In this document: in pieces, positions 26,859 through 36,094 of the stretch
How positions within the stretch are numbered: the first letter of the stretch is position 1
How the letters are laid out: the number at the start of each line of letters is the position of its first letter
Assembly (NCBI GenBank): GCA_002995625.1
Contig: PVBP01000001.1
Coordinates: forward strand, 1-64,000
Length of the DNA stretch: 64,000 nt
Direction of reading: 5' to 3'
Origin: Lysobacteraceae bacterium
GTDB taxonomy: Bacteria; Pseudomonadota; Gammaproteobacteria; Xanthomonadales; Ahniellaceae
Position numbers and translations under genes: made by a program
Notes under the pieces: model-generated
The model's database searches: none
Told to the model about the DNA's origin: nothing
What the model saw: only the letters and a program-made list of their open reading frames with translations

Positions 26859-29036
26859 TCAGTAGCGCCAGACCAGGGTGACGTAGACGACCCGCGCGCG
26901 ATGGTCGGTACTGTCCTCGCCGAGCAGGATTACGTTCGCGAGCGTGTTCGGCGCGGTGCCGTCGCGCTGCACGTCGCGGCCGTCGAAGTCCTCGACGCGG
27001 AAGCCGAGCCCGAGGTCCAGCGTCTCCCGCGCGCGCCAGGTCGCGCGCAGATCGGCGAGCAGGAGCCGCGCACGATTGTCCGGCAGCGGCGCGCTCGTCA
27101 CCGCCGACCCCGTGGTGACGGACACGCGGCTCCGCACCCACGAGCCCGCGACCTCGGCGTCGAGCCGCCAGCGCCGGTCGGGCCATTCGTGGCCGATGCC
27201 GAACCCCGCGCTGTCGGCGCGATCGCGATGGCGCGCGAACCAGTTGCGATTCGGATCGACGGCCTGGATGGGGCGCAGGGCGCCGCCCGAGAACTGGCGC
27301 CCGGCCTGGTCGATCGCATACCGGTCACGACCGGCGAAGGCGCGCCAGCTCGCGGCCTCGCCGAGGCGGCCATCGAGCACCGCGTGCAGGTCGACGATCC
27401 GCGATCCGGTGAGGCCGAGGGTCGAGGCGCGATAGTCGTCGTCGGTCAGGCCCGCGACGAGCGACAGGCCGACGCGGTCGCCCGGTCGCCAGTCCATCGC
27501 CACGGTCGCGCGGTGGCGGCGACGATCGGCCAGCGGGTACAGCCGCAGTTCCGGCAGGTTTTCGAACTCGCCCCAGACGGTCGACGTGTAGGCCGGCAGA
27601 TAGCTTTCGAGGAAGGTTCGATTGCCGACGTAGGTCGAGCCGTCGCGGTCCGCGACCTCGACGCGGAAGGCCAGCGCCAACCCCTCGGCGAGATCGCCGC
27701 GCAGCCCGGCCTTCAATGCAGCCTCGTCGGTGCGGCTGCGGACCGACGGTCGGCGTTCGATGGTCTCGAAGCGCGCGCCGAGTTCGGCCTGCCAGTCGCC
27801 GACGCGCCGTCCCGCGTCGAGATCGATCCGGCTGGAACGGTAGTCGAGCGGCAGGTTGATCCGCCGGCGATTGCTCGCGGGATCGGTCGCCTGCGCCTGC
27901 GAGTCGCCGCCGATCGTGTTCCAGACCGCAAGCGGCGTGCGGTCGTCGCGCTCGTCGAAGCGCCAGCCGAGGCTCCAGCGCCACCCGCCCGTCGGTCGCG
28001 AGACCAGCCGGAAGCTCGCCTGCGTCGAGTCGATGCGCCCCTCGAGCGAGGGCCGCGGCAGCGGCTCGACGATCGTCGCTGCCAGCGCCGGGTTGACCGT
28101 GTACGGCAGGAAGGCCTGGTCCTGGGTCGCGCGGCCGTGCGCGAGGCTCGCGCTCGCGCGGAGGTGCGGGGACAACTGCCCGTTCCACGCGAGGTCGAGC
28201 CGGTGAAAGGTCGAATCGGGCGCCGTCGCCGCCTGACCTTCGCCGGCCGGGAACGCGGCGGCCGGAGCCCATCCGGCCACCTGGCCGAAGGGGTTCTGCC
28301 AGCGCAACGCGCCGATCGCGTTGTCGAACCAGGACAGATGCCAGCCAGCGCGGAACTGGTGACGTTCCCCGCTACGCACCAGCGCCGCATCGACGCGACG
28401 GATGCGCTCGTCGACCGGCGCCGGCAGCAGCACCGCGCGGGCATTGCCGCCGGTCGATCCGACCATCGCGCCGAAGGCCCGCGCGCCGGTGATCCGGTCC
28501 TCGCGCGCGTCGACGCTGAGATCCCATTCGTCCGGGAGGCCCAAAGCCAGCGCCAGCGCGCTGCGACGCCGCGTGGTCCCGATCGACGCCTCGCCGAGGC
28601 TCGGCAGGAGGCGCGTCATGCCGGCGGTCGTCGCCCCCGGGGTCCACGGCGTCGGGACGACGAAGCGTCCGTCCGGCTCGGGCCGCATCGGCGTCATGAC
28701 GCCCTGTCGCGCCATCGCGATGCGGTCGCCGGTCGCGGCGATGCGGAATCGCTCCGTCGATCCGACGGCGAGCGCGTAGCGGCGCGACGGCAGCCCGATT
28801 CTGTCGGCGCGAACGGTCCACCAGCCCGGGGTGCCGGCGCCCGCCTCGCGTCCGCCGCAGGCATCGAGCCGGAGCACGCCGAAGCTGCCGCGCTCCTCGA
28901 TCCCGGCCCACGGCCCGAAGCGGAAGCCACCGGCGCCGACGTGGCCGGCGCCCAGCGAGACCTCGCCGCAGGCGGCGCCGGCCGTCGCGGGCGCGAGGAT
29001 CGCGAGGCAGGCCCACGCCAGCGCGCGACGGCTCAT
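26859..29036 (-). CDS. MtrB/PioB-family decaheme-associated outer membrane porin
   Basis: Predicted outer-membrane beta-barrel that sheathes a decaheme cytochrome and lets electrons cross the outer membrane. The 725-residue protein has a signal peptide (MSRRALAWACLAILAPATAG), many alternating amphipathic strands (for example RHQFRAGWHLSWFDNAIGALRW split over residues about 220-241) and a C-terminal aromatic residue in VYVTLVWRY as needed for barrel insertion. The WFDN segment and the overall wording fit the MtrB/PioB family. ATG 29036 overlaps the stop of the decaheme gene (ATGA), so the two are made together. No outer-surface MtrC-type cytochrome accompanies them. Confidence 0.83.
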   Translation of the reverse strand: MSRRALAWACLAILAPATAGAACGEVSLGAGHVGAGGFRFGPWAGIEERGSFGVLRLDACGGREAGAGTPGWWTVRADRIGLPSRRYALAVGSTERFRIAATGDRIAMARQGVMTPMRPEPDGRFVVPTPWTPGATTAGMTRLLPSLGEASIGTTRRRSALALALGLPDEWDLSVDAREDRITGARAFGAMVGSTGGNARAVLLPAPVDERIRRVDAALVRSGERHQFRAGWHLSWFDNAIGALRWQNPFGQVAGWAPAAAFPAGEGQAATAPDSTFHRLDLAWNGQLSPHLRASASLAHGRATQDQAFLPYTVNPALAATIVEPLPRPSLEGRIDSTQASFRLVSRPTGGWRWSLGWRFDERDDRTPLAVWNTIGGDSQAQATDPASNRRRINLPLDYRSSRIDLDAGRRVGDWQAELGARFETIERRPSVRSRTDEAALKAGLRGDLAEGLALAFRVEVADRDGSTYVGNRTFLESYLPAYTSTVWGEFENLPELRLYPLADRRRHRATVAMDWRPGDRVGLSLVAGLTDDDYRASTLGLTGSRIVDLHAVLDGRLGEAASWRAFAGRDRYAIDQAGRQFSGGALRPIQAVDPNRNWFARHRDRADSAGFGIGHEWPDRRWRLDAEVAGSWVRSRVSVTTGSAVTSAPLPDNRARLLLADLRATWRARETLDLGLGFRVEDFDGRDVQRDGTAPNTLANVILLGEDSTDHRARVVYVTLVWRY

Positions 29037-29941
29037 CGCGTCAGCCCCGCGCCGGACGGGTGGTTCGAGCCGTGCACCTTGGCGTGGCAATTCATGCAGT
29101 CGCGGCCCATCAGGTTCTGCGAACCGGAGGGGAGCGTCGCGCCCGGCAGCCCGGTGCCGGACAACGCAGTGCTTGGATGGAACTGCGCCATGTGGCACTG
29201 CTGGCACAGCCACGGCGTGCGCTGCGCCAGCAGCGCGCGATGCGGCGAGCCGTGCGGGCGATGGCAGGTCAGGCAATCCTCGCGCGCCGGCGGGTGCTCC
29301 CACAGGAAGGGTCCACGCAGGTCGGCGTGGCACGAGAGGCAGGTGTCGTTGAGCGTCGGCTCGACCAGTCCGCCGGGGCCCGGGCCGCCGTGCGGACCGT
29401 GGCAGTCGGCGCAGGCGACCCGACCGTCGTGCATCGGGTGATGCGAAGGCTTGAGCGCGTCGGCGCGCGCCTTCGCGTGGCAGCCGACGCAGGTCTCGAC
29501 CTGCGTGAGCGAATCCAGCATCGGATCGCGCGGCGCGTGGGCCCGGTGGCAGTCGGCGCACCCGACCCCGGCCATCTCGTGGTGGCTGCCCCACCAGTGC
29601 AGCGTCGTCGCGCCGCGGTGGCAGTCGATGCAGGCCGCGTTCTGGCGCTCGACCGGCGTCGCGGTCCGGCGCCCGAAATCGACGTCGGGCGCCGCGCGCT
29701 GCTCGCCGCGCGGCGGCCGCCGCATGTGGGCTTCGCTCGGGCCGTGGCAGGCGGTGCAGCCGGCATCGCTCGCATGCGCGGACGGCGCGTGCGGCCCGGC
29801 GAGGATCGGCGTGACCTTCGGATCCTCGTGGCACACAAGGCATGCGTCGTCGGACCACGCGGATCCCTCGGCGGCGATCGTCGCGCCGCAGACGGCCACG
29901 AGCCAGGCGAAGACCAACGCGGTCGCACGCTGCCAGCGCAT
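29033..29941 (-). CDS. Decaheme c-type cytochrome (MtrA/DmsE family)
   Basis: Periplasmic multiheme cytochrome of 302 residues with a signal peptide (MRWQRATALVFAWLVAVCGA) and exactly ten CxxCH motifs: CLVCH, CTACH, CIDCH, CADCH, CVGCH, CADCH, CLSCH, CLTCH, CQQCH and CMNCH. Size and haem count match MtrA/DmsE, which inserts into the MtrB barrel and carries electrons between periplasm and cell surface. Extra His residues supply distal ligands. ATG 29941 has no clear ribosome site; a TAGGGT element at 29953-29948 would place the transcript start at the ATG itself (leaderless). A near-perfect FNR box is centred 40 bases upstream. Confidence 0.9.
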   Translation of the reverse strand: MRWQRATALVFAWLVAVCGATIAAEGSAWSDDACLVCHEDPKVTPILAGPHAPSAHASDAGCTACHGPSEAHMRRPPRGEQRAAPDVDFGRRTATPVERQNAACIDCHRGATTLHWWGSHHEMAGVGCADCHRAHAPRDPMLDSLTQVETCVGCHAKARADALKPSHHPMHDGRVACADCHGPHGGPGPGGLVEPTLNDTCLSCHADLRGPFLWEHPPAREDCLTCHRPHGSPHRALLAQRTPWLCQQCHMAQFHPSTALSGTGLPGATLPSGSQNLMGRDCMNCHAKVHGSNHPSGAGLTR

Positions 29942-29947
29942 GCCCGT

Positions 29948-30015
29948 ACCCTACCCTCTGCGCTTCGCCGCCGGTTGAGCTGGATCAACTCCGCGGTTCG
30001 TCCGCGCCGGTAGCC
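29948..30015. promoter_or_regulatory. Divergent FNR/Anr-type regulatory region
   Basis: TTGAG-CTGG-ATCAA at 29975-29988 matches nine of ten positions of the FNR box TTGAT-N4-ATCAA and lies in the symmetric context GTTGA...TCAAC. TA---T elements stand on both sides: TAGGGT reading left (29953-29948) and TAGCCT reading right (30010-30015). Each is placed so that the box centre would be about -41.5 from a start site (near 29941 and 30023), the class II activator position. Both electron-transfer operons would then be switched on together at low oxygen. Confidence 0.65.
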
Positions 30016-30062
30016 TTCGAACGTCGGCGCCCGCAAGGTCGGGCGCGGCGGCCCGCGACCCC

Positions 30063-31409
30063 ATGCTGATGACGACCGCCGCTTCCCGTCACACCCGTCG
30101 CGACGCGATTCTCTGGATCGCGCTCTACCTCGCGGCGATCGTCGGGCCGATGGCGCTGCTGCTGGTCGGCGAACGCCCGCGCGCCGGCGGCTTCTGGTGG
30201 GACTTCGCGCTCGCGATCGGCTATGCGGCGCTGGCGATGATCGGCGTCCAGTTCGCGCTGACCGCCCGCTTCAAGCATGCGACCGCGCCGTTCGGCATCG
30301 ACATCGTCTACTACTTCCACCGCTACCTCGCGACGATCGCGTTCGTCTTCGTGCTGGCGCACGTCGCGATCCTCTTCGTGCGCTACCGGCCGACCGTCGG
30401 CAGCCTGGACCCGCGCGGGATGCCGTTCGCGCTCGGCTCCGGGTGGGTCGCGCTGATCGCGTTCGTGGCGCTGGTCGGAAGCTCGCTGTTCCGCAAGCCG
30501 CTCCGGATCGAGTACGACCGCTGGCGGCGCTGGCACGTCGCGCTCGCGGTCATCGGTCTCGCGGCCGCGGTCGCGCACGTGTTCGCGATCGGCAGCTACC
30601 TCGAGCCGCTCTGGAAGGCCGTCGTCTGGGGCGGACTCGCAGCGGCGTGGTTCGGCCTCGTCGTCTGGGTCCGTGCGATCCGCCCGTGGCGGCTCACGCG
30701 TGACCCGTACCGCGTCACCGAGGTGCGGCGCGAGCCGGGCCGAAGCTGGACGCTGCGGCTCGAACCGGAGCGCCCGCCCGAGGTGGCCTACCGTCCCGGC
30801 CAGTTCGCGTGGCTGACCCTGCGCGCCTCGCCGTGGGCGATGCGGGAGCACCCGTTCTCGTTCTCGTCGACGCCGACGCGGCCCGGCGCGATCGAGTTCA
30901 CGGTCAAGGAGCTCGGCGACTTCACGCGCACGATCGGCACGGTCCGGCCCGGAGAACGCGCGTACGTCGACGCGCCCTACGGGCACTTCGAGATCGACCG
31001 CTTCGCCGACGCCGACGGGCTCGTGTTCGTCGCCGGCGGCGTCGGCATCGCGCCGATCCTGTCGATGCTGCGGGCGCTCGCCGACCGCGGGGACCGGCGG
31101 ACGATCGTGCTGTTCTACGGCAACCGGCGCTGGGACCGGATCGTCGCGCGCGACGAGCTCGACGCGCTTGCGGCGGGCCCGCTCGACCTCCGCGTGGTCC
31201 ACGCGCTGACCGAACCGCCGGAAGACTGGACCGGCGAGCGCGGTTTCGTCACGCTCGAGATGCTGAAGCGCCACCTGCCGGCCGACGCGACGCGCTTCGA
31301 CTACTTCGTCTGCGGGCCGACGCCGATGATCCGGCTGGTCGAGCGCAGCCTGCGCCGGCTCGGCGTGCCGTTCGCCCGCATGCACTCGGAGATCTTCGAC
31401 CTCGCCTGA
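30063..31409 (+). CDS. Ferric-reductase-like flavocytochrome (FRE/NOX type)
   Basis: Inner-membrane electron carrier of 448 residues that would move electrons from NAD(P)H through FAD and two b haems. The N-terminal half has about six membrane helices. His pairs suited to two b haems lie in YYFHRYLATIAFVFVLAHV and in RRWHVALAVIGLAAAVAHV. The C-terminal half is a ferredoxin-NADP reductase module: HPFSFSSTP and FTVKELGDFT for FAD, GGVGIAPILSML and VCGPTPM for NAD(P)H. ATG 30069 is an alternative start six bases on. It faces the decaheme-porin operon across an FNR box and leads into a small cytochrome c gene, so the set forms a plausible chain from cytoplasmic NAD(P)H to the outer membrane. Confidence 0.84.
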   Translation: MLMTTAASRHTRRDAILWIALYLAAIVGPMALLLVGERPRAGGFWWDFALAIGYAALAMIGVQFALTARFKHATAPFGIDIVYYFHRYLATIAFVFVLAHVAILFVRYRPTVGSLDPRGMPFALGSGWVALIAFVALVGSSLFRKPLRIEYDRWRRWHVALAVIGLAAAVAHVFAIGSYLEPLWKAVVWGGLAAAWFGLVVWVRAIRPWRLTRDPYRVTEVRREPGRSWTLRLEPERPPEVAYRPGQFAWLTLRASPWAMREHPFSFSSTPTRPGAIEFTVKELGDFTRTIGTVRPGERAYVDAPYGHFEIDRFADADGLVFVAGGVGIAPILSMLRALADRGDRRTIVLFYGNRRWDRIVARDELDALAAGPLDLRVVHALTEPPEDWTGERGFVTLEMLKRHLPADATRFDYFVCGPTPMIRLVERSLRRLGVPFARMHSEIFDLA

Positions 31410-31452
31410 TCCGCCGCCGCCCGTTGCCCGTCGCCCGTGAAGGAGAATCGCC

Positions 31453-31863
31453 ATGCGTGAAGCCCTTGCCCGCCTGCTTGCCCTCGCCACCGGCCTCGTC
31501 GTGCTCGTCGCCGCGGTCGCGTTCGCGGGGTTCCAGAACGCCGGAACCACGACGGCCGTCGCGGCCGAACCGCCGCCGGTGGCCGCCGAGGCCGATCCCG
31601 CACGGATCGAGCGCGGCCGCGCGGTCTATGCCGACGCCGGCTGCGCGGGCTGCCACGCGATCGCCGGCGAGGGCAATCCGCGCAATCCGCTCGACGGCGT
31701 CGGCGGCCGGATGACGCCCGAGGAGATCCGTCAGTACACGATCGCGGATCCGGCGATCGCGGACGATCTGGCGCCGCGGGTCGCCGCCGCGAAGAAGGAG
31801 TTCCAGAAGCTCCCGGCCGACGACCTCGACGCGCTGGTCGCGTACCTGTCGTCCCTCGAGTGA
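31453..31863 (+). CDS. Small monoheme cytochrome c
   Basis: Exported cytochrome of 136 residues. The N terminus (MREALARLLALATGLVVLVAAVAFAGF) is a signal peptide or membrane anchor, followed by an Ala/Pro/Thr linker and one haem site, GCAGCHAI, at about residue 57. The likely sixth ligand is the Met in GGRMTPEEI. The ending KLPADDLDALVAYLSSLE is typical of class I cytochrome c. A strong AGGAGA ribosome site precedes ATG 31453. It lies 43 bases after the flavocytochrome gene and probably shuttles electrons across the periplasm to the decaheme protein. That link is inferred from gene order only. Confidence 0.85.
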   Translation: MREALARLLALATGLVVLVAAVAFAGFQNAGTTTAVAAEPPPVAAEADPARIERGRAVYADAGCAGCHAIAGEGNPRNPLDGVGGRMTPEEIRQYTIADPAIADDLAPRVAAAKKEFQKLPADDLDALVAYLSSLE

Positions 31864-31882
31864 GGTCCGGGTCGCGCGGCGG

Positions 31883-33721
31883 TCAGAACAGCAGCACGAC
31901 GCCGATCACCGTGATCGCCGTGTAGCCGAGCGTCAGCGGCCCGCCGACGCGCCAGAAGTCGCTCGGCCGGTAGCCGCCGGGGCCGGCGATGATCGCCATC
32001 ACCGGATTCGACAGGCTCAGGAAGCTGTTCGACGCCGACAGCACCACCACCATCGCGAACTCGACCGGGTTCGCATTCGCGGCAAGGCCGAGGTTGATCG
32101 CGAGCGGCACCATCACGACGGTCGCGCCGACGTTCGACATCACCTGGCTGAACATCGCGGTCAGCAGGGCGACGCCGACCAGCAGCAGCCACGGCGTCAC
32201 CGATCCGACCGTTCCGAACAGCTCCTGCGCAAGCCAGGCCGCGCTGCCGGTCGAGTCGACCGCCCACCCGAGCGGGATCAGACCGGCGAGCAGGAACACG
32301 GTCTTCCAGTTCACGGAGCGGTACGCCTCGTCCATGCTGAGCACCCCGGTCAGCAGCATGCCGACCGCGCCGACCATCAGCGCGACCGAGATCCTGAGGT
32401 CCGAGAACAGCGCGAGGCCAATCGCGATCGCGAAGAACGTGATCGCGTTGCCGAGCTTGTGCGGGCGCTCCTCGTCCTGCGGGTAGTCGGTCACGACCAC
32501 GAAATCGCGGTCCTCGGCCGCATGCGCGAGATCGCGCCAGAAGCCGTGGAAGACCAGCGTGTCGCCGGCGCGGATCACGCGGTCACGCAGGTCCTCGCGG
32601 AAGATCTTGTCGCCGCGGTTCAGCGCCAGCACCGAGATGCCGTGGCGCTTTCGCAGGCGCAGGTCGCCGACCTTCTGGCCGACGAAGCGCGAGGCCGGCG
32701 GCACCACCGCTTCGGCGATCCCGGCGCGGCTTGGGTTCAGCATCCCGCCGAAGTGCCGCAGTTCCCCAAGCGCCCGGAGGCCGTTCGCCTTCGCCCACTC
32801 GGCAATGCCCTCCCGCGGACCGAGCACCGCGAGGATCGTGCCCGTCCACAGCGTCATGTCGCCGGGCGGCGCCAGCCGCGCCTCCTCGCCCTGCCGGATG
32901 CCGAGGATCAGCGGTGTGCCGGGCTGGCGCTCGATCTCGGCGATCGAGACGCCGACCAGCTCGCTGTCGCCGGTGACGACCAGCTCGACGACCTCGCCGG
33001 CAATGCCGTAGGTGTCGGCGAAGTAGCGGTCGGTGCTGCGCGGCACGACCTTCTGCGGCTCGGAGTCTTCCGGCAGCAGCCGCCGCCACCCGAAGTGGAA
33101 GTAGGCGAGTCCCGCGACCAGCAGCACGACGCCGATCGGCGTCAGCGAGAACATCCGCAGTGGATCGAGCGACGCGGCACCCGGCGGCAGGTTGCGGTTG
33201 ACCTGCGCGAGCAGGTCGTTCAGCAGGATCTGCGGCGAGTTGCCGACCATGGTCATCGTGCCGCCGAGCATGATGCACGCGGCCATCGGCATCAGCAGGC
33301 GCGACAGCGCGATGCCCGAGCGCGCCGACAGCCGCGAGGCCACCGGCAGGAACAAGGTCGCCACCGCCGGATTCTGGATGAACGCGGACATCGCGCCGGT
33401 GATCGTGCACAGCACCAGCAGCAGTCGCCGTTCGACGCCTTTCGACGCGCGCAGGATGAAGCCGGCGACCCGGCCGATCACGCCGGTGCGGTCGAGCCCG
33501 GCACCGAGGATCATCATCGCGATGATCGCGATCACCGCGTCGCCACCGAAGCCGCTGAACAGCTGCTCGACCGGCACGATTCCGGCGACGCCGATCACGA
33601 CCAGGACCAGCAGCGCGACCAGGTCCGCGCGCAGCAGGTCGAGCGCCAGCGCGAGCACGACGAACGCGATCAGCGCGAGGACGATCGCGATCTCCGGCGT
33701 CAGCGCAAGCCCGGCGTCCAC
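31883..33721 (-). CDS. SLC13/DASS-type permease with RCK-C domains
   Basis: Inner-membrane carrier of 612 residues of the SLC13 (sodium-coupled dicarboxylate or sulfate) family. The N-terminal block of helices (LTPEIAIVLALIAFVVLALALDLL onward) is followed by two cytoplasmic TrkA-C/RCK-C modules at about 205-375 (VELVVTGDSELVGVSIAEI, GHISVLALNRG-like wording). A second set of helices ends in VIGVVLLF. The signature NSPQILLNDLL lies in the first half and SNSFLSLSNPVMAI in the second, as expected for the inverted repeat. It is convergent with the cytochrome c gene and independent of it. The substrate is not determined; sulfate, dicarboxylate or related anions are possible. Confidence 0.82.
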   Translation of the reverse strand: MDAGLALTPEIAIVLALIAFVVLALALDLLRADLVALLVLVVIGVAGIVPVEQLFSGFGGDAVIAIIAMMILGAGLDRTGVIGRVAGFILRASKGVERRLLLVLCTITGAMSAFIQNPAVATLFLPVASRLSARSGIALSRLLMPMAACIMLGGTMTMVGNSPQILLNDLLAQVNRNLPPGAASLDPLRMFSLTPIGVVLLVAGLAYFHFGWRRLLPEDSEPQKVVPRSTDRYFADTYGIAGEVVELVVTGDSELVGVSIAEIERQPGTPLILGIRQGEEARLAPPGDMTLWTGTILAVLGPREGIAEWAKANGLRALGELRHFGGMLNPSRAGIAEAVVPPASRFVGQKVGDLRLRKRHGISVLALNRGDKIFREDLRDRVIRAGDTLVFHGFWRDLAHAAEDRDFVVVTDYPQDEERPHKLGNAITFFAIAIGLALFSDLRISVALMVGAVGMLLTGVLSMDEAYRSVNWKTVFLLAGLIPLGWAVDSTGSAAWLAQELFGTVGSVTPWLLLVGVALLTAMFSQVMSNVGATVVMVPLAINLGLAANANPVEFAMVVVLSASNSFLSLSNPVMAIIAGPGGYRPSDFWRVGGPLTLGYTAITVIGVVLLF

Positions 33722-33796
33722 GTCAGCCCCCGTGCTCCGCGCGGCGGCGATCGGCTCGCCGCCTCGTCCGAGGCCCCCTGGCGTGCCCCTTCCGCC

Positions 33797-34518
33797 TCAT
33801 CCCCGCTTCCGCGCCGCGAGGTCGAACACCGCATGCCCCAGCCCGAGGCCGCGCCGCTCGAAGCGCGACAGGATGCGCCAGGCCGGGCGCGGGGCGTAGC
33901 ATCCCGGACCCGCTTCGTTCTCCAGCGCCGCGCAGCCGTCGATCGCCGCGAGCATCTCGACGGCGTACGGCGCCCAGTCGGTGGCCAGATGCAGCCGACC
34001 GCCGGGCGCGAGCTTCGCCGCGAGCGTTGCGACGAAGGCCGGCTGCACGAGGCGGCGCTTGTGGTGCCGGGCCTTGGGCCACGGGTCCGGAAACAGGATC
34101 CGGACCTCGTCGAGCGACCCGTCCGCGATCATCGCGTCGAGGACCTCGACCGCATCGTGCGCGATCACGCGCAGGTTCGACACGCCGGCCCGGGCGGCGC
34201 CGAGCAGCAGGTGGCCGATGCCGGGCCGGTGCACCTCGATCCCGAGGTGGTCGCGCGCCGGATCGGCCAGCGCCGAGGCGAGCAGCTGCTCGCCGTTGCC
34301 GAAGCCGATCTCGAGCACGCGCGGGGCGCGACGCCCGAAGATCGCGTCGAGGTCCGCGCGGACCGGGACGAAGTCGATTCCGAAACGCGTCCAGTCGTCG
34401 TCGAGGGCCTGCTGCTGGGCGCGGGTGATGCGCCCGAAACGGCGCACGAAGCTGCGGATCGGGCGCGCCGTCGGGGGCGGCGATGCCTCGTTCGACGCGA
34501 ACCGGCCCGGCCCGTCGG

Positions 34519-34522
<4 letters not shown>
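33797..34522 (-). CDS. trmB: tRNA (guanine-N7-)-methyltransferase
   Basis: SAM-dependent enzyme that methylates G46 of tRNA. The 241-residue protein has [18 protein letters not shown] at the N terminus, the SAM loop [13 protein letters not shown] (about 69-81) and the TrmB hallmark [21 protein letters not shown]. The C-terminal [15 protein letters not shown] is also family-typical. GTG 34522 overlaps the thiG stop by four bases (GTGA), so it is coupled to thiG. This thiG-trmB linkage is common in gammaproteobacteria. Confidence 0.92.
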
Positions 34523-35328
<806 letters not shown>

Positions 35329-35415
35329 CGCGCGGGACGGGAAACGGATGGAGTGCGATTCTAGCCCCGCGGCATGGCGCGAAGCCGCGTCCGGAACCGG
35401 CACGCCGCGCGACGT

Positions 35416-35616
35416 TCAGCCGCCGCCGAGGGCGTGGACGATCTCGACCCGATCGCCGTCCGCAAGCCGCGTCCCGGCATGCTGGCTCTTCGGCACGATC
35501 GCGCCGTTGACCTCGACCGCGATGCGCCGGTTGCCGAGCGCCTCGGCCTCGACCAGGTCGGCGATCGTGGCCTCGCCGTCGAGTTCGCGCGGCACGCCGT
35601 TCAGGACGATCCTCAT
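35416..35616 (-). CDS. thiS: Sulfur carrier protein ThiS
   Basis: Ubiquitin-like sulfur carrier of 66 residues that ends in Gly-Gly (VHALGGG), the site of adenylation and thiocarboxylation. It opens MRIVLNGVPRELDGEATIAD and contains VAVEVNGAIVPKSQH-like wording typical of ThiS. The start ATG 35616 overlaps the stop of the Rieske gene (ATGA). It donates sulfur to ThiG encoded just downstream. Confidence 0.9.
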   Translation of the reverse strand: MRIVLNGVPRELDGEATIADLVEAEALGNRRIAVEVNGAIVPKSQHAGTRLADGDRVEIVHALGGG

Positions 35617-35951
35617 CGCGAACCGCTCCCGCTCGCGGACTCGAGGAACACCTCGCCATCGACGACCACGACCGCCACCGGCGCGAGGCGCGCGCCGCGC
35701 GCGGGCCCGGCCACGCAACGGCCGTCCGCGCGGTCGAACGTCGCGCCATGCGCGGCGCAGACGATCCGCCCCTCCTCGACCAGGAAGCGGCCGGGCGACC
35801 AGTCGAGCCGCCGCCCCGCGTGCGGACAGACGTTGTGGAAGGCGCGCACGACACCGTCGACGCGGGTCAGCAGCAGGTCCTCGTCGCCGGCCTCGACCGC
35901 GTGCGCGCCCTCCGGCGGAATCTCGGTGACACGGCACAGGCGCAGCTTCAA
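35613..35951 (-). CDS. Rieske [2Fe-2S] ferredoxin-like protein
   Basis: Small soluble protein of 112 residues with a complete Rieske site: CPHAG (C42-x-H44) and CAAHGATF (C64-x-x-H67). These coordinate a 2Fe-2S cluster by two Cys and two His. There is no signal peptide or membrane segment, so it is cytoplasmic. It is coupled to thiS by a four-base overlap, an unusual neighbour: Rieske ferredoxins normally feed oxygenases or reductases, none of which is adjacent. A role in the redox chemistry of thiazole formation is conceivable but unsupported. It is the first gene of the operon. Confidence 0.87.
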   Translation of the reverse strand: MKLRLCRVTEIPPEGAHAVEAGDEDLLLTRVDGVVRAFHNVCPHAGRRLDWSPGRFLVEEGRIVCAAHGATFDRADGRCVAGPARGARLAPVAVVVVDGEVFLESASGSGSR

Positions 35952-35985
35952 CGCCGGACTCCCACGCTCACGCGCTTGGACAATG

Positions 35986-35997
35986 AAGTTTTAACTT
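35986..35997. promoter_or_regulatory. Palindrome AAGTT-TT-AACTT between divergent genes
   Basis: AAGTT (35986-35990) and AACTT (35993-35997) form an inverted repeat in a short AT-rich island between the Rieske-thiSG operon and the small membrane protein gene. Its position, 35 bases before the Rieske ATG, suits an operator or part of a -35/-10 region. No convincing promoter pair was identified. Confidence 0.35.
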
Positions 35998-36094
35998 TCG
36001 CGCATCGACGATCGGCGATGATCGACGGCCGCGGGTCGATCCGTCACGGAATCTGGACCGTCGCTTCGACCGGCTGCACAGGGATTCTATCGGC

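Noticed and set aside
29310-29345. TGGCACG resembling a sigma-54 -24 element inside the decaheme gene
   Set aside because: There is no TTGC at the required spacing and it is within coding sequence.
26784-29441. An 885-codon plus-strand frame opposite the MtrB and decaheme genes
   Set aside because: The minus strand has ten CxxCH motifs and a full porin; the plus frame has no recognisable domain.
35329-36094. TPP riboswitch before the thi genes
   Set aside because: No CUGAGA/THI-box-like core was found before the Rieske gene, thiS or thiG.
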